22,490 nucleotides of DNA. It comes from CAYQTO01 sp964420455 (GTDB taxonomy: Bacteria; Sumerlaeota; Sumerlaeia; SLMS01). Within the stretch, counting starts at the first letter, position 1. Each line of letters opens with the position of its first letter. Position numbers and translations under genes: made by a program. A model generated the notes under the pieces. The model did no database searches and was not told the DNA's origin. It saw nothing but the letters and a program-made list of their open reading frames with translations. The stretch lies in the NCBI GenBank assembly GCA_964420455.1, contig CAYQTO010000041.1:1-22490 (forward strand). Reading direction: 5' to 3'. Shown here piece by piece: positions 1 to 8,013 of this stretch.

Positions 1-1865
1 AGATCCAGCCCTACCGACGCGGGGTCGACCGCATCATGAAGGGTCTTGAGGCGCCGATCATCCCGGTGGCAATCGATGGCGCCTTCGAGACCCCGTGGGC
101 GCTGCGGTGGGGCAAGTCGCAGACGCGGCTGATCCTGAGGACCCACCGGCTGCCGATCAGCCTGGCGGTAGGGCACCCCCTGGCGGCGGACACCCCGCCG
201 GCGGAACTCCGGCGCGCAACCTTCAACCTGACGGCGGAAGCCTTCGAGTGCCGTCGCGCCGAGGCGGAGCCCCTTCACCGGATGGCGGTCCGCACGCTCC
301 GGTTGGCTCCGTTTCAGAAACGGACGGCGGACCACGCGACGGACGGGATGATTCCGAATGCAAAGCTCCTCGCGGCGACGGTGGCGCTCGGGCGCCGGCT
401 GGCCCCCCTGTGGAAACAGGATGAGGCGGTGGGCATCCTGCTGCCCCCCTCGGTCGGCGCGGTTGCGGTGAACCTGGCCGCCTCGCTCGGCGGGCGCACG
501 GCGGTAAACCTCAACTATACCGTGGGCGAGTCGGTCATGCGCTCGATCGTCGAGACGGCAGGCATTCGCCTCGTAGTGACGTCGCGAGCCTTCGTCGAAA
601 AAATCAACCCACGCCTGCCGGAGAGCCTGAAGGTCGTCTATCTCGAGGATATCCGCGAATCCCTTACGTCAAGGGAGCGACGGACGGCGCTGCTCCAGGG
701 GCTCTTTCTTCCGTTGCCTCGGCTCGAGCGGCTGCTTGGCCGCCGCAAGCCCGCGAGCATGGACGACACGGTGACGCTTGTTTTCAGCAGCGGCAGCACC
801 GGCGTGCCCAAGGGCGTAATGCTCAGCCACTGGAACATCTGGGCGAATTGCCGGGCGGTGCTCAACTACGTGGACCTCAGCCCCGAGAAGACCCTCCTCG
901 GCGTGCTGCCGTTCTTTCACTCCTTTGGATATACGGTGGCGATGTGGCTGCCACTGATGAGCCGGGTCCGGATCGTGTTGTACCCAAACCCGCTCGATGC
1001 GGGGGCCATCGGAACAATGGTCGCACGCTATCATGTCACGTTGCTGTTTGGCACGCCGACCTTCCTGTTAACATATGCGCGGCGGATCGCACCGGAGGCC
1101 TTCGGCTCGGTGGAGATGGTGGTGGCGGGGGCGGAGAAGCTCCGGCCGTCCGTCGCCGACGCGTTCGAGGAACGCTTCGGCATCCGCCCCGTGGAGGGCT
1201 ACGGCTGCACCGAGTGTTCTCCCGTCGTCGCGATGAGCGGAATCACGTGCCGGGGTCCACACCTGTTCCAGCGGGGCGACAAGCGCGGTTCCGTGGGACA
1301 ACCGCTCTTCGGGACCGCACTGCGCATCACCGACCTCGAGACTGGCGAGGAACTTCCGGTGGGTCGCCGGGGAATGCTCCACGTGCGCGGGCCACAGATC
1401 ATGGCGGGTTACTACAAGATGCCCGACAAGACCGCTGAGGTGCTCAGGGACGGGTGGTACACGACCGGCGACCTGGCGGATGTGGACGAGGAGGGCTTTC
1501 TTTATATACGCGACCGATTGTCGCGCTTCTCGAAGATCGGCGGGGAGATGGTGCCGCACCTGCGCGTGGAGGAGGAGCTGCACAAGGCGGCCGGGATCGA
1601 TGCGCTGGGGTTTGCGGTCGTCGGGGTACCGGACGAGAGGAAGGGCGAGCGGCTGGCGGTGCTCTACGCAGTGAAGGAGGAGGAGGCACGTGCGGCCGCG
1701 GAGGCGCTGGAGGCCGCGGGCCTGCCGGCGCTGTGGCTTCCCCGTTGGGCGGACTTCATCCCTGTGGAGGAGATTCCGGTGCTTGGCTCGGGCAAGCTGG
1801 ACCTGCAGGCGCTCCGGCGCGTGGCGCAGGAGCGGCTCGTGGAGGGGACGCCGGCGGCCGGTTGA
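1..1865 (+). CDS. Acyltransferase / acyl-[ACP or CoA] synthetase fusion (Aas-like), 5'-truncated
   Basis: The frame is open to the left edge (in-frame codons from base 3, reading IQPYRRGVDRIMKG), so the start lies outside the window and the ATG at 36 is internal. The first ~330 bases encode the C-terminal end of a PlsC-type (LPLAT) acyltransferase; the rest is an AMP-binding ligase. Visible ligase motifs are the phosphate loop SSGSTGVPKG (about 785-815), GYGCTECSP (about 1198-1225), the hinge region TTGDLADVDEEGFLYIRDR (about 1460-1520) and the C-terminal GSGKLDL, whose Lys codon is at 1794-1796. In the Aas family the ligase activates a fatty acid and the acyltransferase moves it to a lysophospholipid at the inner membrane, so phospholipid repair is the likely role. 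Some homologues carry an N-terminal MFS lysophospholipid transporter; whether this one does cannot be seen. The stop abuts the stop of the convergent rRNA methyltransferase gene. Confidence 0.85.
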   Translation, partial: IQPYRRGVDRIMKGLEAPIIPVAIDGAFETPWALRWGKSQTRLILRTHRLPISLAVGHPLAADTPPAELRRATFNLTAEAFECRRAEAEPLHRMAVRTLRLAPFQKRTADHATDGMIPNAKLLAATVALGRRLAPLWKQDEAVGILLPPSVGAVAVNLAASLGGRTAVNLNYTVGESVMRSIVETAGIRLVVTSRAFVEKINPRLPESLKVVYLEDIRESLTSRERRTALLQGLFLPLPRLERLLGRRKPASMDDTVTLVFSSGSTGVPKGVMLSHWNIWANCRAVLNYVDLSPEKTLLGVLPFFHSFGYTVAMWLPLMSRVRIVLYPNPLDAGAIGTMVARYHVTLLFGTPTFLLTYARRIAPEAFGSVEMVVAGAEKLRPSVADAFEERFGIRPVEGYGCTECSPVVAMSGITCRGPHLFQRGDKRGSVGQPLFGTALRITDLETGEELPVGRRGMLHVRGPQIMAGYYKMPDKTAEVLRDGWYTTGDLADVDEEGFLYIRDRLSRFSKIGGEMVPHLRVEEELHKAAGIDALGFAVVGVPDERKGERLAVLYAVKEEEARAAAEALEAAGLPALWLPRWADFIPVEEIPVLGSGKLDLQALRRVAQERLVEGTPAAG

Positions 1866-3308
1866 TCAGTCCGCCCGGCGCCGCAAACGGGCGGCGTAGA
1901 AGCCGTCGGTCCCGTGGCGGTGCGGAAAGAGCCGCATCTCCCCGCGAGAGGAAAGTTCGACCGGGAAGGGGCCGGGAGGAGTCTCCGGCGCATAGTCCGG
2001 ATGGCGGGCGAGGAACGCCTCGACCCGGTCCTCGTTCTCCAGCCGCAGCAGGCTGCAGGTCGCATAGACGAGGACGCCGCCGGGGCGCACACGGGGTGCC
2101 CATGTCTCGAGGAGTTGCTCCTGAATGGGGAGCAATTCCGCGAGGTAGGAGGCATCGAGGCGCCAGCGCAGCTCGGGATTGCGGCGGAGCGTGCCGGTGC
2201 CGCTGCAGGGTGCGTCGATCAGAACCGCGTCGACATTCCGGAGGCGGTCGTCGTCGGGGATCGCCCCGTCGGGACCGAGGCGGATGCCCGTGTCGACGAT
2301 GGTGACGCCGGCGCGCTCGGCCCGCGGTCCCGTCCGCTCCAGCCGTTCCACGTCCGCATCGAGCGTATAGACAACGCCCTGGTTTCCCATGAGCGCAGCG
2401 AGGTGAAGGGCCTTGCCCCCAGCCCCCGCACACGCGTCCACGACCGTGGTCCCCTGCTCCGGCGACGTATAGACAGACACGAGCTGACTCCCCTCGTCCT
2501 GGACCTCGACGAGGCCTTCCCTAACGCCGACCAGGCGGTTGCGGGGCAGCCGCGCCCGCAGCAGAATCGCCTCCGGCGCAAGGGTGCCCCGGGTGAACTC
2601 GATTCCTGCCTCGCTCAGGAGTGCCTCCACCTCCGCCACGGATCCCCGCAGCGTATTGACGCGGAGGGCCACGGGCGACTGGCCATTGAGAGATTCGCCG
2701 AATTCGCGCCATTCCCCCGGCCCGAGCCCGTCAACCAGCTGCGTCCAGAGCCAGGATGGAAAGGAGAAGGCCCGCTCCGCATCGGGCGACCTCCGGGGAT
2801 GGGCAAAACCCCGGGCGGCTTCCACCGCCGTGGTCATCATCCGGAGGACCGTCTCCTCGCGGGGGGGGTCCTTGCGCGTCTTGGTCCGCGGCCAGCAACG
2901 GATCAACTCCGCCGCCACGGCCTCGGTTTCAAGGATGTCGAGCTCGACCGCGGCGAGCCCGAGGCGTGCCGTGTCGACCGTGCGGTCAAGGAAGGTCTGG
3001 CGGCGCTCGGGCGTCCTGGCCTTTCGGTGCCAAATTGCGGCGGCCTCCGAGTCGGAAACGGGAAACCCGGCGGTCGTGGCTGCGGACCCGAGCGGGGTGT
3101 TGGCAAATGCCGAGTGGATCGCCTCGTCGTAGCGGCGCAGGTGACGAAACGCGGCGTAGTAGACGTCGGCGAGGAAGCGCCGGTCCTTGGCCCCGAGGAA
3201 GCCGCGGGTGCGCAGGTACCCGCCCATGATGGCATCGGCCGGGCCGTTGCCGTGGCGGAACTGGTGCATGAGTTCCGCCCCAAGCTGGAGCAGCGCCTGT
3301 CGCTTCAT
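1866..3308 (-). CDS. rsmB: 16S rRNA (cytosine-C5) methyltransferase, RsmB/NOL1/NOP2 family
   Basis: 480 aa from the ATG at 3308. Residues ~1-170 look like the NusB-type RNA-binding domain of RsmB. Residues ~185-480 are the Rossmann methyltransferase: SAM-binding DACAGAGGK (291-299), motif IV DAPCSGTG (365-372, Cys368 releases the product) and motif VI YATCSLLRLENED with the likely nucleophile Cys418. The family methylates C967 (E. coli numbering) of 16S rRNA with S-adenosylmethionine in the cytoplasm. The frame stays open upstream to 3476, but that stretch overlaps the neighbouring gene and does not resemble the family, so MKRQALLQ is preferred as the start. It is the last gene of the leftward uppS-cdsA-flippase-like run, 25 bp after its neighbour. 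It carries two GTCTATAC words (2365-2372 and 2467-2474), both encoding Val-Tyr-Thr. The RsmB subgroup, rather than another m5C methyltransferase, is inferred from the NusB-like N-terminus. Confidence 0.85.
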   Translation of the reverse strand: MKRQALLQLGAELMHQFRHGNGPADAIMGGYLRTRGFLGAKDRRFLADVYYAAFRHLRRYDEAIHSAFANTPLGSAATTAGFPVSDSEAAAIWHRKARTPERRQTFLDRTVDTARLGLAAVELDILETEAVAAELIRCWPRTKTRKDPPREETVLRMMTTAVEAARGFAHPRRSPDAERAFSFPSWLWTQLVDGLGPGEWREFGESLNGQSPVALRVNTLRGSVAEVEALLSEAGIEFTRGTLAPEAILLRARLPRNRLVGVREGLVEVQDEGSQLVSVYTSPEQGTTVVDACAGAGGKALHLAALMGNQGVVYTLDADVERLERTGPRAERAGVTIVDTGIRLGPDGAIPDDDRLRNVDAVLIDAPCSGTGTLRRNPELRWRLDASYLAELLPIQEQLLETWAPRVRPGGVLVYATCSLLRLENEDRVEAFLARHPDYAPETPPGPFPVELSSRGEMRLFPHRHGTDGFYAARLRRRAD

Positions 3309-3333
3309 TGGTGGCCGCCTGGCGAGTGGGTCA

Positions 3334-4440
3334 TCAGCCGGAGGAGGGGATGGGCGCGGGGGACTGTTCGGTTGCTTCCTCCACCGCGTGCTCCGCTTCC
3401 GCCGCCGAGATATGCAGGGTCGAAGCCGCCCACAACCCCCAAACCGTAATCGGGAGCCATTGGAGGAAGTGCACAACCAGGGTAAAGGCGAAGGCCGCCG
3501 TGGCGCCCTCCGGCGTGTCCGGCACCACCCCCATCATAATCAGCCCCACCATCCCGCCGAACTCGTACACGCCGAAGAACCCGGGCGAGCTCGGCAGGGA
3601 AATCACCACGCAGGTGATCACGAGAAAGGCGCACGCCTCGCCGAAGGTGAGCTCGAGCCCGGGGAAGCCCCAACTCATCACCTGGAAGGACCAGGCCACC
3701 GACAACCAAATCACCAGGGAATGGAGGACGATCATGGCGACGGCCTGGAGGCTGCCGAGGGCCTTGAAGCCGTGGGCGATCGTCTCGATGATGGAGACGA
3801 GCTTCTCCCGCAGCCAGTGGGGCACCAGGGGCAGCGCACGGATGATGCGTATATACAATTCGCGAACCGGCCGGACAAGGAAGGAGATGATCCCACCGCT
3901 GAGGACAAGCGCGAGGACCGACATCACCGGCATCTTGCCCTCGATCCAGGCGGCATCGATCGTATAGCTGGATCCTGCCAGGGAGATGGTGCGGGAGACC
4001 GTTGGGTCCAGCGTGACATAGTAGGGCATAAGGATCATGAGGACGAGGAGGGAAAGGATATCGACGAGGCGCTCGGCGACGATGGTCGAGAGGCCGGCGG
4101 TAAAGGGAATCTTCTCCTGCTTCATCAGTGCGAAGGGCCGCGCCACCTCGCCCGCCCGCGCCGGCAGCACGTTGTTGAATCCGAACCCGATCATCAGCGG
4201 ATTGAAGAGCCGGTGGGCGGGCACGTCCTTTACCGGCATCATGATGATGCGCCAGCGGAACGTCCGCCAATAGAAGGACGCCATGGTGATCGCCACCATG
4301 GCGAGGGCGATCAGCCAGTTGGTCTGCAGAATGGCGTTGCCCAGTTCGCGCCATGACACGCCGCCGAGGTAGAAGGCCAGCCAGATGAAGAACCCGCTGA
4401 GGGCGATGCCGGCGGCCAGTTGCAGGTGCTTGCGATTCAT
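3334..4440 (-). CDS. UPF0104 / lysylphosphatidylglycerol-synthase TM-region (MprF flippase-like) membrane protein
   Basis: 368 aa with about eight hydrophobic segments. The family hallmark is the stretch GFNNVLPARAGEVARPFAL (about residues 87-105) followed by a conserved ER pair (about 123-124). SLPSSPGFFGVYEFG in the C-terminal half is also typical. Proteins of this group share the flippase part of MprF without the aminoacyl-transferase domain, and some archaeal relatives are fused to dolichol-phosphate glycosyltransferases. The substrate here is unknown. The gene starts 15 bp after cdsA and ends 25 bp before rsmB on the same strand, so co-transcription with uppS and cdsA is likely. That neighbourhood suggests work on phospholipids or polyprenyl-phosphate lipids in the inner membrane, which is inference. 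No Shine-Dalgarno sequence precedes the ATG at 4440. The Glu/Ala-rich C-terminal tail after the last membrane segment is probably cytoplasmic. Confidence 0.8.
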   Translation of the reverse strand: MNRKHLQLAAGIALSGFFIWLAFYLGGVSWRELGNAILQTNWLIALAMVAITMASFYWRTFRWRIIMMPVKDVPAHRLFNPLMIGFGFNNVLPARAGEVARPFALMKQEKIPFTAGLSTIVAERLVDILSLLVLMILMPYYVTLDPTVSRTISLAGSSYTIDAAWIEGKMPVMSVLALVLSGGIISFLVRPVRELYIRIIRALPLVPHWLREKLVSIIETIAHGFKALGSLQAVAMIVLHSLVIWLSVAWSFQVMSWGFPGLELTFGEACAFLVITCVVISLPSSPGFFGVYEFGGMVGLIMMGVVPDTPEGATAAFAFTLVVHFLQWLPITVWGLWAASTLHISAAEAEHAVEEATEQSPAPIPSSG

Positions 4441-4455
4441 GAAGGAGGCGGGCGG

Positions 4456-5280
4456 TCAGCTTTCGAAGAGGACTTGCGGCTGAAACACGTAAAGATACGC
4501 GAGCAGCGGCATGGCGCAAAAGAGCACGGCGTCCATGAGGTCGAGGAACCCTCCGTGCCCCGTCAACCGGGAACCACTGTCTTTCACACCGACGTCACGC
4601 TTGATGAGCGATTCGGCGAGGTCGCCGTACTGGGCGACGATCGAGAGGCCAAGGGCGAAGAGCACCAGTTCCACCTCCGAGACATGGACGAAATGGTTGG
4701 GGAAGAGAGCCACGCCGAGGAAGGTGACGATCACGGCGCCGGTCAGGCCGCCGAAGGATCCCTCCCACGTCTTGCCGGGGCTGATGCGCGGCGACAGGCG
4801 CAGGTGGCCAAAGATCCGACCGGAGAACAGCGCCACGCTGTCGGTCGTCCAGATGATCGACAGGGCGAGCATCAGCCAGGCCTCGGCCGCCGGCCCCGCG
4901 AGGTAAATACGCGTCAGCGCGGCCATCGGGATGCCCACGTAGGCCAGGACGAAACACGTCCCTGCGACGTCGTTCCATGCGCCCTGCACCCGGCCGCTCA
5001 GACGCACGATCCACGCAAGCACCACCAGGATGCCGAACACATGCATGGAATGATTCATCTGGGTGACGACGGCCTCGGCCATGAGGGCCAACACGCCAAA
5101 GGCAGCGATGCGGCGAAAGATACGGATTCCCTTGAGGCGGAGCATCGCGGCCATCTCGAAGGTGCACATGAGCCCGATGCAGGCGATCAGCGCGACAATC
5201 AGCCACCACAGCTGGGGGAAGGTGAAGCCCAGGAGGATGACGCTCAGGAGGATGGTTGCCGTGGTGATGCGCCGCGTCAT
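4456..5280 (-). CDS. cdsA: Phosphatidate cytidylyltransferase (CDP-diacylglycerol synthase)
   Basis: 274 aa from the ATG at 5280, polytopic. It makes CDP-diacylglycerol from phosphatidic acid and CTP in the inner membrane, the branch point of phospholipid synthesis. The family region is clear: TDSVALFSGRIFG (146-158), PRISPGKTWEGSFGG (164-178) and the C-terminal signature SLIKRDVGVKDSG...GHGGFLDLMD (224-250). The usual signature ends HGG-x-x-D-R-x-D; here the Arg is Leu248 (CTC codon), which could be a lineage variant or a base error. The start overlaps the uppS stop as ATGA (5277-5280), which implies translational coupling. A longer reading to 5412 exists, but it lies wholly inside uppS and has no family resemblance. 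Confidence 0.9.
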   Translation of the reverse strand: MTRRITTATILLSVILLGFTFPQLWWLIVALIACIGLMCTFEMAAMLRLKGIRIFRRIAAFGVLALMAEAVVTQMNHSMHVFGILVVLAWIVRLSGRVQGAWNDVAGTCFVLAYVGIPMAALTRIYLAGPAAEAWLMLALSIIWTTDSVALFSGRIFGHLRLSPRISPGKTWEGSFGGLTGAVIVTFLGVALFPNHFVHVSEVELVLFALGLSIVAQYGDLAESLIKRDVGVKDSGSRLTGHGGFLDLMDAVLFCAMPLLAYLYVFQPQVLFES

Positions 5281-6098
5281 GGCGACGAAGTCACCCCGCC
5301 AAAGCGCCGGTCGCGTTTCTGGTAAGCGAGAATCGCGCGAAGGAAATCGGGGCGGCGGAACTCCGGCCACAAGACGTCGGTGACAACGAATTCCGTGTAG
5401 GCGATCTGCCAAAGGAGAAAGTTGGAGACCCGCATTTCGCCCGAGCTGCGGATGAGGAGGTCCGGGTCGCCGAGTTCGGGATGGTCGAGGAGGGAGGAGA
5501 AGCGTTCGGCGGTCAACTCGTCAGGATCGAGCTCGCCCGCGCGGGCCATCTCCATGGCGCGGCGCGCCGCGCGCAGGATCTCCGCCCGGCCGCCATAGCT
5601 CAGCGCGAGGTTCAGCACGAGCCCTGCATTACCGGCTGTCTCGGCGATGGTCTTCTCCAGTCGCCGACGGGTCTTTTCGCGCAGGTCATCCAGGTCCCCA
5701 CTCGCCACCAGCCGCACCCCGTTTTCGTTCATCTCGGGGATTTCGTCGCGGAGAAACTGGTCCAGCAAGTCCATGAGGGCGTCGACCTCGCTCCTCGGCC
5801 GGGCCCAGTTCTCCTTGCTGAAGGAATAGAGGGTAAGTGCCCGAAGGCGCAATGCGGCCGCCGTGCGCGTGGCCTCGCGGACGGAATCGATTCCCGCCCG
5901 ATGGCCAAAGATGCGGGCTGCGAATCCCCGTCGCTTGGCCCAGCGACCGTTTCCGTCCATGATGATGGCAACGTGGCGGGGCAGGCGCTCGAGATCCAGG
6001 GCGCCAAAAAGGGCCCGTTCCTCCTCCGAAGCGGGTTCGCGAAGGACGGGTTCCAGGGAGGCAGCGGTCTGCGAGGAGGCGTTCTTCAGGGCAGGCAT
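5277..6098 (-). CDS. uppS: Isoprenyl transferase (undecaprenyl diphosphate synthase, cis-prenyltransferase)
   Basis: 273 aa, slightly longer than the usual ~250 because of an N-terminal extension of about 35 residues. Cis-prenyltransferase motifs are all present: HVAIIMDGNGRWAKRRG (42-58, catalytic Asp48), GHRAG (65-69), LYSFSKENWARP (90-101), GDLDDL (134-139), LALSYGGRAEI (164-174) and RSSGEMRVSNFLLWQ (217-231) with Arg217, Arg223 and Ser225, followed by Glu236. It condenses isopentenyl diphosphate onto farnesyl diphosphate to give the undecaprenyl carrier used for peptidoglycan and O-antigen. It heads the leftward run uppS-cdsA-UPF0104-rsmB and is coupled to cdsA by a 4-base overlap. A perfect 7-bp inverted repeat lies 13 bp upstream of the start. 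Confidence 0.93.
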   Translation of the reverse strand: MPALKNASSQTAASLEPVLREPASEEERALFGALDLERLPRHVAIIMDGNGRWAKRRGFAARIFGHRAGIDSVREATRTAAALRLRALTLYSFSKENWARPRSEVDALMDLLDQFLRDEIPEMNENGVRLVASGDLDDLREKTRRRLEKTIAETAGNAGLVLNLALSYGGRAEILRAARRAMEMARAGELDPDELTAERFSSLLDHPELGDPDLLIRSSGEMRVSNFLLWQIAYTEFVVTDVLWPEFRRPDFLRAILAYQKRDRRFGGVTSSP

Positions 6099-6227
6099 CC
6101 GTAGGGGGGATGAAACGGAGACGTTTCACCCGCGCACGATCATGCGGCAAGGGAAAGCGGGGGCCTTTGGCCGGCGCCACCTTCTACGGGGTTGTTTCCT
6201 CCTGATTGCACAGGCTAGTCTTTCACC
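6099..6227. promoter_or_regulatory. Divergent intergenic region with an inverted repeat near the uppS start
   Basis: The 129 bp between uppS (leftward) and a glycosyltransferase gene (rightward) must hold promoters for both. At 6111-6128 there is a perfect inverted repeat, TGAAACG-GAGA-CGTTTCA, with two further G-C pairs outside a single mismatch. It would form a small hairpin in the uppS leader or serve as an operator. There is no U-tract, so it is not a terminator. No convincing -35/-10 pair was found on either strand. Confidence 0.35.
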
Positions 6228-7115
6228 ATGACTCCGCGTTTCACGATCCTGATTGCCGTACGCGACCGGGCCGCCCCGCTCGCGCGGTGCGTCGATTGCC
6301 TGGCCGCTCTCCACGGCCCTTTCCCAGCGGAATTGATTGTCGCCTGCGATGGCGGGCCGCAGGGCATGCGTGAAGCTGTCGCCCTGCTCGAGGGGCGGAC
6401 CGGCTGGGAAGTCCGCTGGCTCCAGTTGCCGCCCCGCGGTCCTGCCGCCGCCCGCAATGCGGCGCTCGACTATGCCAACGGCGAACTCGTCCTTTTTCTC
6501 AACGACGACGTCCGCTTTGGGCCGGATCTCCTCCACGCCCACCATGCCGCCCATGCCAGCCGACCCGGCCATGCCGTCATGGGCAACACGCGCTGGGCTC
6601 CGGAGGTCATCGACTCCGAATTCATGCACTGGGTCGCCCATGCCGATTCCTTCTACTACCTGATCCCGGACGAGCTGTCCGCAACTTGGGAGTACTTCCA
6701 CACGATGAACCTTTCGGTCGACCGACGCTGGTTCGCTGCAGGCCACCGGTTCGACGAATCCTTCCCCGATCCCGCCTTCGAAGATACGGAACTCGGGTAT
6801 CGGCTTTGGAAGGAAGGACTGCGTCTTGGCTTCGCCGCGGAGGCGGTACTGTATCACGTGCATCCCTACACGCGGGAGGCGTATATCGCCAAGAGCGTCC
6901 AGCGGGGAGCAAGCGCGCGGCGGTTCTGCTCCCTCTATCCCGAGCTGGAGAAGCGCATTCTGGGCGGCTTTGACGTGGGAAGGCCGTCGCTCATGGAACG
7001 GCTGGGGTTCGGCGACCCGGCGGCGCGCTGGCAACGGGCGGTATCCCGGGCCTTCCTCGCAGGCTATCGCGGTGCCCCGTCCGCCAACGCATCCAGCCGC
7101 ACCAACCGCGAGTAA
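6228..7115 (+). CDS. Glycosyltransferase family 2 (GT-A fold)
   Basis: 295 aa, soluble, with no membrane segments. The N-terminus FTILIAVRDRAAPLARC is a GT2 nucleotide-sugar-binding start. LFLNDDVRFGPD (residues 89-100) is the DxD-type metal-binding site, and PAFEDTELGYRLWKEG (182-197) contains the ED catalytic-base motif. RNAALDYANGE (76-86) is also typical. The family transfers a sugar from a nucleotide donor to a polysaccharide, lipid or protein acceptor; neither donor nor acceptor can be deduced. The gene stands alone on the plus strand. Its last 52 bases overlap the 3' end of the convergent unknown gene (7064-7981), and its codon use looks normal throughout. No clear ribosome-binding site precedes the ATG. 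Confidence 0.85.
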   Translation: MTPRFTILIAVRDRAAPLARCVDCLAALHGPFPAELIVACDGGPQGMREAVALLEGRTGWEVRWLQLPPRGPAAARNAALDYANGELVLFLNDDVRFGPDLLHAHHAAHASRPGHAVMGNTRWAPEVIDSEFMHWVAHADSFYYLIPDELSATWEYFHTMNLSVDRRWFAAGHRFDESFPDPAFEDTELGYRLWKEGLRLGFAAEAVLYHVHPYTREAYIAKSVQRGASARRFCSLYPELEKRILGGFDVGRPSLMERLGFGDPAARWQRAVSRAFLAGYRGAPSANASSRTNRE

Positions 7116-7981
7116 AGATCAAAGGTCTCGTAGCTCGACTCGCGAAGGGTGCGCTCGCGTACGGCCTGGTGCCGCGACAGAACCGCCAGGAGCCGGTGAC
7201 GCAACTCGATCACATCCCGTAGCACCCCGCGGTTCACGCCCAGAATGCCCTCGGCAAGGGGGAAATCGCGGTAAAGCCGGGCCGCCGGGAAAGCCTTCTC
7301 GAGCGTGCCCAGGAGCCGGCGAATCAGGACGCTCGACCCCCCTGTCTCCGAAGGATACATGGCGGAGTAGCGCACGCCATGCTGGTGCAGGCGCAGGATG
7401 ACTTCGGCTCCCGCAGGATGGACGTCGATGACCACCTCGCGCTCGACACGCTCCACCGCTCCCGGCCTGTGCATCTCACCGGCGAGTCCCTTTACCACCT
7501 CCTCGGCGAGGATCCGTTCCTGCACCTCGGCGAAGGCGATGGACCGGACGCCATCGCGCTCCACCGGTGTATAGACACCGTCACTGCGCTCGAACAGGAT
7601 CCGCCCGGGCTCCGTATAGACAGCCGAAACGTGGACCGGGGGGGTGGCCGCAAGGATGCGGGTCTCGACGCTGAAATGCCGGACGCCGACGCGGTCCAGC
7701 CAGACGCCCCATTCCGCCGCCCGCGCCTCCGATTGCTCCCTGAGCAGCAGCCTCGGGACCGGGCCGCCCATCCATTGGCGCACTGTATAGACGTCCTGGC
7801 CGACAGCCTTCGCGAGCGCCTCAAGGCGACGCTCCGGGGGCATCTCCGTCTGGAGCCCGAGGAAGACAAGCCAGGCGGGTTCCCCACTCGTCGAATCGAT
7901 CCGCTCGAGCAGGTGCCCGTAGATCTCCGGGTTGGGAGCCAACCGGGCCAAATGCTCCGTCCTTTTCGCGTCGTTGTCCAT
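7064..7981 (-). CDS. Unrecognised soluble protein, last gene of the exported protein / lipoprotein / GT87 run
   Basis: 305 aa from the ATG at 7981, which is preceded by GGAG three bases upstream and a stronger GGGGGAGGA further out. A TTG at 8017 would extend it by 12 residues and overlap the upstream stop. I do not recognise the family. Residues ~36-106 alternate hydrophobic strand and helix patterns (AWLVFLGLQ, then RRLEALAKAVGQDVYTVRQW, then LLLREQSEARAAEWGVWL and VRHFSVE), suggesting a small alpha/beta domain. The C-terminal half is charged, with a helix-rich end. There is no signal peptide or membrane segment, so it is probably cytoplasmic. Three Val-Tyr-Thr triplets (residues 64, 121, 136) coincide with three copies of the iterated octamer. 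It overlaps the glycosyltransferase gene by 52 bp, tail to tail. Confidence 0.7.
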   Translation of the reverse strand: MDNDAKRTEHLARLAPNPEIYGHLLERIDSTSGEPAWLVFLGLQTEMPPERRLEALAKAVGQDVYTVRQWMGGPVPRLLLREQSEARAAEWGVWLDRVGVRHFSVETRILAATPPVHVSAVYTEPGRILFERSDGVYTPVERDGVRSIAFAEVQERILAEEVVKGLAGEMHRPGAVERVEREVVIDVHPAGAEVILRLHQHGVRYSAMYPSETGGSSVLIRRLLGTLEKAFPAARLYRDFPLAEGILGVNRGVLRDVIELRHRLLAVLSRHQAVRERTLRESSYETFDLYSRLVRLDALADGAPR

Positions 7982-8013
7982 GGACTCCGATCCTTGTCCT
8001 CCCCCGAAAACGG

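Noticed and set aside
1914..3449. A 511-codon plus-strand open frame opposite rsmB
   Set aside because: RsmB motifs are intact on the minus strand; the opposite frame is a codon-bias shadow.
5281..5412. Upstream start for cdsA
   Set aside because: The extension lies inside uppS, has no resemblance to CdsA, and the ATGA overlap at 5277-5280 is a natural coupled start.
6192..6221. TTGTTT-18-TAGTCT as a promoter giving a leaderless glycosyltransferase transcript
   Set aside because: The -10 match is three of six, and chance matches at this level are common.
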